Made by a program: the position numbers and the translations under genes
Notes under the pieces: generated by a model
Databases searched by the model: none
Seen by the model: only the letters and a program-made list of their open reading frames with translations
Told to the model about the DNA's origin: nothing
Part shown: piece after piece, positions 57,844 to 64,000 of the stretch
Numbering within the stretch: position 1 is the first letter of the stretch
Layout of the letters: each line of letters opens with the position of its first letter
Source of the DNA: Prauserella flavalba
GTDB lineage: Bacteria > Actinomycetota > Actinomycetes > Mycobacteriales > Pseudonocardiaceae
DNA length: 64,000 bases
Direction: 5' to 3'
NCBI RefSeq assembly: GCF_003202235.1
Contig: NZ_MASU01000009.1
Span: forward strand, 374,501-438,500

Positions 57844-58610
57844 AGCTCCACCCCGAGGAAGAACTTCAGATACCGCGCGTCCATGCGGTGCAGGTCGAGC
57901 AGCACGAAGAAGTCGGCGACGCCGAACGCGGGGTCGTGGGCCGGCGGACCACACACCTGGGCGCTCAACCGGACGTAGCCCTTGAGCAGAGGCGGAAGCA
58001 CCGGCCGCGCGGGGCGCGCGATGTGGTCGCACTCCCACGGCCGCAGCGGCGTGACCCGGTGCGACTCGGGCGCGTAGTACCTGGTCCGGGCCAGATCCCA
58101 CACCCCGGCCGCCATCGAGCCGCCGTCGTCGAGCGGCACCGACGCACACCCGGCGAGGTAGCGGTGCCCCGACAGCAGCATGTACCGCGCGATGCCCGCC
58201 CACACCAGGCTCACGACGGCGCCGCTGCGGTGGGCGGGGTCGACGCACGAGCGCCCCGTCTCCACGAGGGAGGGCCGCAGCGCGGCGAGGTTGGCGAGGT
58301 CGAACTCGGTGTCGGCGTAGAGCGTGCCCGCGCTCGTCGCGCGGTCCGGCGGCAGCATCCGGTAGGTGCCGACGATCTCGCCGGTGGAGTCGTCCCTGAC
58401 CACCAGGTGGTCGCAGAACTCGTCGAAGTGGTCGACGTCGAGGCCGGGTTCCAGGGAGTCGAGGGTGGCCCCCATCTCCTCGGCGAACACCCGGTTGCGG
58501 AGCCGCTGTGCGGCGAGTACCTCGGCGTTGTCGTTGGCGACGAGCAGCGAGTACTTCGCCGTGCCCTCGCCCGTCCGGTCAGTGCTGGCCAGTAGCTGCG
58601 ACCGCGTCAT
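57840..58610 (-). CDS. GNAT N-acyltransferase (OlsB type)
   Basis: The 256-residue protein has the ornithine N-acyltransferase/hemolysin-like GNAT fold: AAQRLRNRVFAEEMGATLDS, GTYRMLPPDRATSAGTLYAD and GRSCVDPAHRSGAVVSLVWA. It would attach a 3-hydroxyacyl chain to ornithine as the first step of ornithine-lipid synthesis. The start ATG 58610 (MTRSQLLASTDRTGEG) is favoured over a longer frame. It is coupled to the OlsA-like gene. Confidence 0.8.
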   Translation of the reverse strand: MTRSQLLASTDRTGEGTAKYSLLVANDNAEVLAAQRLRNRVFAEEMGATLDSLEPGLDVDHFDEFCDHLVVRDDSTGEIVGTYRMLPPDRATSAGTLYADTEFDLANLAALRPSLVETGRSCVDPAHRSGAVVSLVWAGIARYMLLSGHRYLAGCASVPLDDGGSMAAGVWDLARTRYYAPESHRVTPLRPWECDHIARPARPVLPPLLKGYVRLSAQVCGPPAHDPAFGVADFFVLLDLHRMDARYLKFFLGVEL

Positions 58611-58735
58611 GCCCCGAATGGTCGCCCCGCGAGGGAAACCGCGAAGGGGTCCGGCCGTGACCGAGGGCTGCACAGTGCGTTAACGGCGAGTTCTCAGCCT
58701 TTTCTCAGCCTCACTCCGGCACGCCCCTGAATGCA

Positions 58736-58782
58736 CCCAAGGCCACCTTTGGTGCGTTGAGCGCAACAAAGGTGGCCTTGGG
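58736..58782. repeat. Palindromic 3'-end repeat, copy H
   Basis: Arms at 58736-58758 (CCCAAGGCCACCTTTGG...) and 58760-58782 (...CAAAGGTGGCCTTGGG) pair at 21 of 23 positions. It begins 19 bases past the etfA stop codon, in the position of a terminator. Confidence 0.8.
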
Positions 58783-58800
58783 GGACGTTGGCGAAAGGGG

Positions 58801-59760
58801 TCAGCCCTTGCGCTTGGCGACCTCTTCGGTCAGCTGGGGGGCGACGTTGAACAGGTCGCCCACCACGCCGAAGTCGGCGATCTCGAAGATCGGCGCCTCG
58901 GGGTCCTTGTTCACCGCGACGATCGTCTTCGAGGTCTGCATGCCGGCGCGGTGCTGGATCGCGCCGGAGATGCCCAGCGCGACGTACAGCTGCGGCGACA
59001 CGGTCTTGCCGGTCTGGCCCACCTGGAACTGCGCCGGGTAGTAGCCGGAGTCGACGGCGGCGCGCGAGGCGCCGACGGCCGCGCCGAGGGCGTCGGCCAG
59101 CTTCTCGACGACCTCGAACTTCTCCGCGGAGCCGACACCGCGGCCGCCGGAGACGACGATCGACGCCTCCGTCAGCTCGGGACGGTCACCGCCGACGACC
59201 GGCTCGACACCGGTGATCTTCGCGGACTTCGCGGCGTCCACCGCGGGCAGCGACACGGCCTCCTCGGCCGCGGCACCCTCGGCGGGCTCGGCCTCCACGC
59301 CACCGGGGCGCACCGAGATGACCGGGGTGCCCTTGGCGGCCTTGGCCTTCACGGAGAAGGCGCCACCGAAGATGGACTGGTCCACCGAGCCGTCGGAGTT
59401 GACGCCGACCGCGTCGACCAGCAGGCCGCCGCCGAGGCGGATCGCGAGCCTGCCGGCGATCTCCTTGCCCTCGGAGGTCGCGGCCACGAGCACTGCGGCG
59501 GGCGAAGCCTGCCCCGCGACGGTGGACAGCGCGTCGACCTTCGGGGTCACGAGGTAGCCGTTCGCGTCGTCGGACTCCGCGACGTACACCTTCGCGGCGC
59601 CGTAGGACGCCAGCGACTCCTTCACCTTGCCCGCCGTGCCGGGGGCGCCGACGACGACCGCGGACGGCTCGCCGACGGCACGGGCCGCGGTCAGCAGCTC
59701 GTAGGTGACCTTCTTGACCTCACCGTCGACGTGGTCGACGAGCACCAGTACTTCAGCCAT
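58801..59760 (-). CDS. etfA: Electron transfer flavoprotein alpha subunit
   Basis: The 319-residue FAD subunit begins [20 protein letters not shown], and its C-terminal FAD-binding region shows [40 protein letters not shown] and [20 protein letters not shown]. It carries electrons from acyl-CoA dehydrogenases to ETF-quinone oxidoreductase. It follows etfB by 20 bp. Confidence 0.95.
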   Translation of the reverse strand: MAEVLVLVDHVDGEVKKVTYELLTAARAVGEPSAVVVGAPGTAGKVKESLASYGAAKVYVAESDDANGYLVTPKVDALSTVAGQASPAAVLVAATSEGKEIAGRLAIRLGGGLLVDAVGVNSDGSVDQSIFGGAFSVKAKAAKGTPVISVRPGGVEAEPAEGAAAEEAVSLPAVDAAKSAKITGVEPVVGGDRPELTEASIVVSGGRGVGSAEKFEVVEKLADALGAAVGASRAAVDSGYYPAQFQVGQTGKTVSPQLYVALGISGAIQHRAGMQTSKTIVAVNKDPEAPIFEIADFGVVGDLFNVAPQLTEEVAKRKG

Positions 59761-59780
59761 GAGTTCGTCTCCTTGTCGTC

Positions 59781-60563
59781 TCAGATGAGCTTCTGGCCGA
59801 CCAGGTACTCGGCGACCTTCGAGCCACCGTCACCCTCGTCCTCGACCCGCTGGCCCGCGGTGCGCGGCGGCTTCGGCGAAGCCTCCAGCACGGTCGACCA
59901 GGCGTTGCCGAGCCCGACCTCGCCCGCGTCGACCCCGAGGTCGGCGACGGTGAGGGTCTCCACCGGCTTCTTCTTCGCGGCCATGATGCCCTTGAACGAC
60001 GGGTACCTCGGCTCGTTGATCTTCTCGGTCACGCTCACGACGGCGGGCAGGCTCGCCTCGAGGTGGGTGAGGCCCTCCTCGGTCTCGCGGTCGACCTTGA
60101 TGCTGGTGCCCTCGACGGTCAGCTGCCGCGCGTGGGTCAGCTGCGGGAGGCCGAGCAGCTCGGCGAGCATCGCGGGGATGGCTCCACCGCGGCCGTCCGA
60201 GGCCTCGTTACCGGCGATCACCAGGTCGTACTCGGTCTTGCCGAGCGCGGCGGCGATGACCTTGGCGGTCGCCACCATGTCGGAGCCGTGCAGCGACTCG
60301 TCGGAGACGTGGATCGCCTTGTCCGCGCCCATCGAGAGGGCCTTGCGGATGGCGTCGGTGGCGCGGTCGGGGCCGACGCACAGGACGGTCACCTCGCCCT
60401 CGCCTGCCTCCTTGATCTTGAGCGCCTCCTCGACGGAGCGCTCGTTGATCTCGTCGATCACGGCGTCGGCCGACTCACGGTCCAGGGTGTGGTCACCCTC
60501 GGAGAGCTTGCGCTCCGAGTACGTGTCCGGCACCTGCTTGACCAGGACAACGATGTTGGTCAT
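59781..60563 (-). CDS. etfB: Electron transfer flavoprotein beta subunit
   Basis: The 260-residue subunit starts MTNIVVLVKQVPDTYSERKL with AAGGAG upstream, and contains DLVIAGNEASDGRGGAIPAM and the ETF-beta signature near VTEKINEPRYPSFKGIMAAK. It binds AMP and partners EtfA. Divergent from degV across 225 bp. Confidence 0.95.
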   Translation of the reverse strand: MTNIVVLVKQVPDTYSERKLSEGDHTLDRESADAVIDEINERSVEEALKIKEAGEGEVTVLCVGPDRATDAIRKALSMGADKAIHVSDESLHGSDMVATAKVIAAALGKTEYDLVIAGNEASDGRGGAIPAMLAELLGLPQLTHARQLTVEGTSIKVDRETEEGLTHLEASLPAVVSVTEKINEPRYPSFKGIMAAKKKPVETLTVADLGVDAGEVGLGNAWSTVLEASPKPPRTAGQRVEDEGDGGSKVAEYLVGQKLI

Positions 60564-60788
60564 GGATCTCCTTAGGCGCACGCAGGGCGTTACTGGGCGG
60601 TAGATTATTCGGATTTTCCGTGGCTGGCGCGCCGAGGTGACGGCCTTCACCTGGATTCGCGATTTATTAGGACCATAGTCCCACTAGTCGGGCACGTGCC
60701 ACGAAGACTACATCGGGTACCCGTTCCAGCGCCGAAAGTCGCAACCGGCTACTTCTAATGGGTGGATGCAGGGTCTAGCCTCCGGGAC
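60564..60788. promoter_or_regulatory. Divergent promoter region, etfB/degV
   Basis: This 225-bp gap holds no gene. The section 60590-60690 is A+T-rich (for example ATTATTCGGATTTTCC and GATTTATTAGG) and must contain the etfBA promoter and the degV promoter. No defined boxes were assigned. Confidence 0.4.
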
Positions 60789-61628
60789 GTGCCCGTTGCA
60801 GTGATCACCGACTCCACCGCCTGTATCCCGGAGCAGCTGGCGGCCCAGTGGGGCATCGCCGTCGTCCAGGTCCAGATCGTGGCCGGCGACCGGATCGACG
60901 ACGAGTCCCGGTTCGACCGGGCCGAGCTGATCGAGCTGCTGCGCTCCGGACAGCACGTCAGCACGAGACCGCCCGACCCCGGCGCCTTCTTCTGGACCTA
61001 CCAGGACGCCGTGAGCGCGGGCGCCGACGCGATCATCAGCCTGCACATCTCCAGCAAGATGTCGGCGACGCTCGAGGCCGCGCGGGAGGCGGCGCAGCAG
61101 GTCAAGGTGCCCGTGTACGTCCTGGACAGCGCGACCACGAGCATGAGCCTCGGCTTCGCCGCCCTCTCGGCCGCCCGCACGGCGGCCGCGGGCGGGCAGG
61201 TGCAGCGTGTCATGGAGGCCGCCGACCGCAGGGTCAGGGCCAGCAGCGAGCTGATCTACGTCGACACGCTGGAGTACCTGCGCCGGGGCGGGCGGATCGG
61301 GGCGGCGTCGGCGATGCTCGGCACGGCACTGTCGATCAAACCGCTGCTGACCGTGGACAACGGCCAGGTCGCGCCGCTCTCGCGGGTGCCGGGGACCAAG
61401 CGGGCGCTGAACAAGCTCGCCGACCTCGCCGTGAAGCGGGCCGGGGAGCACAAGGTGGACATCGCGGTGGCGTGCGCGACGCCGTCGGACCGCGAGCTGA
61501 CCCTGGTGCAGCAGCTGCGCAGCCGCGTGCCCGCGCTCAACGACATCATGCTCGTGCAGGCGAGCACGGTGATCGCCGCGCACGTCGGCCCCGGCGCGCT
61601 GGGCGTCACGGTGTCCCCCGCCACCTGA
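60789..61628 (+). CDS. DegV-family fatty-acid-binding protein
   Basis: The 279-residue protein opens PVAVITDSTACIPEQLAAQW and has the DegV signature ISSKMSATLEAA and VYVLDSATTSMSLGF. DegV/FakB proteins hold fatty acids for phosphorylation by FakA. GTG 60789 is preferred; an upstream in-frame GTG at 60762 would add nine residues with no better binding site. Confidence 0.88.
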   Translation: MPVAVITDSTACIPEQLAAQWGIAVVQVQIVAGDRIDDESRFDRAELIELLRSGQHVSTRPPDPGAFFWTYQDAVSAGADAIISLHISSKMSATLEAAREAAQQVKVPVYVLDSATTSMSLGFAALSAARTAAAGGQVQRVMEAADRRVRASSELIYVDTLEYLRRGGRIGAASAMLGTALSIKPLLTVDNGQVAPLSRVPGTKRALNKLADLAVKRAGEHKVDIAVACATPSDRELTLVQQLRSRVPALNDIMLVQASTVIAAHVGPGALGVTVSPAT

Positions 61629-61704
61629 GCGGAACTCCTCTCGGTGCGCCCACGTTGGATAATCGTCCGTGACCGGACAGACCCGCCCCGCCGAAAGGAC
61701 CACG

Positions 61705-61887
61705 ATGGCATCGCTGTTCAACAAGGTGGCCCGCTTCGCGAAGAGCCCGCAGGGCCGTCGCATGATCGCCGAGGCGCAGCGGATGGCCAAGGACCCGCAC
61801 AAGCGCAAGCAGGCCATGAACGCGCTCAACAAGCTCCGCGGCAAGGGACCCAAGGGCGGCGGCACACCGCCGTACCGGCCCCACTGA
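61705..61887 (+). CDS. Small basic protein of unknown function
   Basis: The 60-residue product MASLFNKVARFAKSPQGRRM... is lysine/arginine-rich and ends GPKGGGTPPYRPH. GAAAGGACC precedes the ATG. No motif is recognised; its size and charge resemble conserved small actinobacterial proteins. It lies between degV and the methyltransferase on the same strand. Confidence 0.65.
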   Translation: MASLFNKVARFAKSPQGRRMIAEAQRMAKDPHKRKQAMNALNKLRGKGPKGGGTPPYRPH

Positions 61888-61909
61888 TCGCCGCCGCTAC
61901 CCTCGGCGC

Positions 61910-62677
61910 GTGACGACCACACGCGCCGAGGCACTGCATCTCACCGGTGAGCGCACCGTGCCGGGGGTGCCGGAGGAGAACTACTGGTATGCCCGGCACG
62001 AGGCCGCCTATCGCGCGCTGCTGCCGTACTGCACGGACGCGACGGTGCTGGAGGCGGGCTGCGGCGAGGGCTACGGCGCCGCGCTCATCGCCCGCCACGC
62101 CCGGCGCGTACTGGCGCTCGACTACGACGAACAGGCCATCGCGCACGTCGGGCGCCGCTACCCCGGTGTCGGCCCGGTGCGGGGCAACCTGGCGTTCCTG
62201 CCCGTCGGCACGGCCACCGTCGACGTCGTCGCCAACTTCCAGGTGATCGAGCACCTCTGGGACCAGAACGGTTTCCTCGCCGAATGCCTGCGCGTGCTGC
62301 GCCCCGGCGGCAGGCTGCTCGTCACCACGCCGAACCGGCTCACGTTCACCCCCGGCAGCGACACCCCGCTGAATCCCTATCACACCAGGGAACTCGCACC
62401 GTCCGAACTGGACGGACTACTGCGGGCGAACGGCTTCGAGGTCGAGCTGCTGCACGGTCTGCACCACGGCGAGGCCGTGCGCGCGCTCGACGAGCGCTAC
62501 GGCGGCTCGATCATCGACGCGCAGCTCGACGTCGTCATGGGCAGCCTGCCGGGGCAGGCGAGCTGGCCCGAGGGGCTGCTGGCCGACGTCGCGGCGATCA
62601 GGGCGGAGGACTTCGCGATCCACGGCGACGACCTCGGCGCGAGCCTCGACCTCGTCGCGGTGGCGGTGCGGCCGTGA
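61910..62677 (+). CDS. SAM-dependent methyltransferase (Rv3030-like)
   Basis: The 255-residue class I methyltransferase has motif I VLEAGCGEGYGAALIARHA and the post-motif FQVIEHLWDQNGFLAECLRV. It starts at GTG 61910 and overlaps the next gene (GTGA). In mycobacteria a similar methyltransferase (Rv3030) stands between etfBA and a GH57 enzyme in the methylglucose lipopolysaccharide region; this order is repeated here. The methyl acceptor is inferred only. Confidence 0.85.
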   Translation: MTTTRAEALHLTGERTVPGVPEENYWYARHEAAYRALLPYCTDATVLEAGCGEGYGAALIARHARRVLALDYDEQAIAHVGRRYPGVGPVRGNLAFLPVGTATVDVVANFQVIEHLWDQNGFLAECLRVLRPGGRLLVTTPNRLTFTPGSDTPLNPYHTRELAPSELDGLLRANGFEVELLHGLHHGEAVRALDERYGGSIIDAQLDVVMGSLPGQASWPEGLLADVAAIRAEDFAIHGDDLGASLDLVAVAVRP

Positions 62678-64000
62678 GCGAGCGCGAGGGAACGTTCTGC
62701 CTGGTCCTGCACAGTCACCTGCCGTGGCTCGCGCACCACGGGAACTGGCCGGTCGGCGAGGAATGGCTGTACCAGGCGTGGGCGCACTCGTACCTGCCGA
62801 TCGCGGACCTGCTGCGGCGGTTCGCCGACGAGGGCAGGCGGGACGTGCTCACGCTCGGCGTGACGCCGGTGCTCGCCGCGCAGCTCGACGACCCCTACTC
62901 GCTGCGCGCGTTCCACGACTGGCTCGGCCACTGGCAGCTGCGCGCCGAGCACGCGGCGACGCTGTGGCGGGGCGAGCCGCTGCTGGCCGACCTCGCCGCG
63001 CGGGAGCACCGGGCCGCCACGCGCGCGCTCGGCGACTTCGAAACACGGTGGCGCCACGGGTTCTCCCCCCTCCTGCGCTCGCTTGTGGACAGTGACGTGG
63101 TCGAGCTGCTCGGCGGCCCGCTGACGCACCCGTTCCAGCCGCTGCTCGACGAGCGCGTGCGCTCCTTCGCACTGCGTGGCGGGCTCGCCGACACCGCGCT
63201 GCGCACCGGGCACCGCCCCGCGGGCATCTGGGCGCCCGAATGCGGGTACGCGCCGGGCATGGAACGCGGCTACGCCGGCGCCGGGGTGGAGCGCTTCCTC
63301 GTGGACGGCCCGTCGCTGCGCGGCGACACCTCCGCCGCGCGCACGGTCGGCGAGTCGGACGTGGTGTGCTTCGGGCGCGACCTGGAGGTCACCTACCGGG
63401 TGTGGTCGCCGAAGGCCGGCTACCCCGGGCACGCGGCGTACCGCGACTTCCACACGTGGGCGCACGAGGTGGGGCTCAAACCCTCGCGCGTCACCGGCAA
63501 GCACATCGAGCCCTCCGGCAAGGCGCCCTACGATCCCGCGCTCGCGGCGGACACGCTGCGCGTGCACGTCAAGGACTTCGTCGACACGGTGGTGTCGCGG
63601 CTGCGGGAGCTGCGCGCGCAGCACGGGCGCGAGGCGCTCGTGGTGGCGGCCTACGACACCGAGCTGTTCGGCCACTGGTGGCACGAGGGACCGGCGTGGC
63701 TGGAGGGCGTGCTGCGCGCGCTGCCGGAGGCCGGGGTGCGGGTCACGACGCTGCGCGGCGCCGTGGCGGCCGGGCACGTCGCAGGCCCGGTGGAGCTGCC
63801 CGCGTCGTCGTGGGGCTCCGGCAAGGACTGGCGGGTCTGGGACGGCGAGCAGGTCGCCGACATGGTGGCCGCCAACACGGAGCTGCAACAGCGGCTGCTC
63901 GCGCTCGACCTCTCCGGCGCCGGCCGCGACCCGGTGGCCGACCAGCTGGTGACCGAGGCGCTGCTGGCGCTGTCCAGCGACTGGGCGTTCATGGTCACCA
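62674..64000 (+). CDS. GH57 alpha-glucan branching-type enzyme, C-terminus beyond window
   Basis: The frame starts at GTG 62674 (SEREGTFCLVLHSHLPWLAH) and is open to the window end, giving 442 residues. GH57 motifs are present: HSHLPW, the nucleophile Glu189 in GIWAPECGYAPG and the acid/base Asp328 in VVAAYDTELFGHWWHEG. It most resembles actinobacterial 1,4-alpha-glucan branching enzymes (Rv3031 type). It is coupled to the methyltransferase gene. Confidence 0.88.
   Translation, partial: MSEREGTFCLVLHSHLPWLAHHGNWPVGEEWLYQAWAHSYLPIADLLRRFADEGRRDVLTLGVTPVLAAQLDDPYSLRAFHDWLGHWQLRAEHAATLWRGEPLLADLAAREHRAATRALGDFETRWRHGFSPLLRSLVDSDVVELLGGPLTHPFQPLLDERVRSFALRGGLADTALRTGHRPAGIWAPECGYAPGMERGYAGAGVERFLVDGPSLRGDTSAARTVGESDVVCFGRDLEVTYRVWSPKAGYPGHAAYRDFHTWAHEVGLKPSRVTGKHIEPSGKAPYDPALAADTLRVHVKDFVDTVVSRLRELRAQHGREALVVAAYDTELFGHWWHEGPAWLEGVLRALPEAGVRVTTLRGAVAAGHVAGPVELPASSWGSGKDWRVWDGEQVADMVAANTELQQRLLALDLSGAGRDPVADQLVTEALLALSSDWAFMVT

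Overview
The window is a high-GC actinobacterial chromosome segment, most consistent with the Pseudonocardiaceae (Amycolatopsis/Saccharomonospora type). Evidence: very high GC with frequent GTG starts and ATGA/GTGA overlaps; PriA in place of separate HisA/TrpF; a PASTA kinase (PknL type) beside an Rv2175c-type DNA-binding protein; class II DAHP synthase; F420-dependent enzymes; and several gene blocks that I recall in the same order in mycobacteria. No rRNA, tRNA, CRISPR array or prophage was seen. Most genes are housekeeping, with small accessory insertions.

Layout. 1-7.4 kb: partial EamA transporter, DUF885 metallopeptidase-like gene and metF (minus), then a four-gene carotenoid operon (GGPP synthase, crtI, crtB, F420-type oxidoreductase; plus). 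7.9-18.8 kb: Rv2175c-like regulator and PknL-type kinase, wax ester synthase/DGAT, aroG, flavin monooxygenase, LuxR regulator, secreted serine protease, and an IS481-family element. 18.8-25 kb: gltD-gltB. 25.1-28.1 kb: cobalamin riboswitch driving a B12-type ABC importer. 28.1-30.1 kb: a 21-bp tandem array, a KstR-type operator, and a two-gene steroid-type dehydrogenase operon. 30.1-38.2 kb: lgt-trpA-trpB-trpC-membrane protein-trpE, a TetR gene, hisI-hisF. 38.5-42.6 kb: TetR remnant, GT-C membrane glycosyltransferase, ABC exporter, F420-type PPOX protein. 42.6-44 kb: priA-hisH. 44-49.5 kb: MFS transporter, PHP protein, phosphoesterase, VanW protein, DUF5302 protein. 49.7-56.9 kb: valine/leucine dehydrogenase, alpha/beta hydrolase, tryptophan 2,3-dioxygenase, creatininase-like protein, WYL regulator with DinB and VOC genes, SufR-like regulator and a lipoprotein. 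57-64 kb: OlsA/OlsB-like acyltransferases, etfA-etfB, degV, a small protein, a methyltransferase and a GH57 branching-type enzyme cut by the window end.

How genes work together. The trp and his genes are linked by PriA, which carries both the HisA and TrpF reactions; no trpF is present. AroG feeds the same aromatic pathway. GltBD supplies glutamate. The riboswitch places the ABC importer under B12 control. The GH57 enzyme and methyltransferase resemble the methylglucose-polysaccharide/glycogen block next to etfBA in mycobacteria.

The most unusual feature is a dispersed family of long palindromes with the core AAGGTGGCCTT at seven loci, each within about 40 bp of a stop codon. Three copies carry a nested ~50-bp module, and one has been split by the IS element at its central loop.
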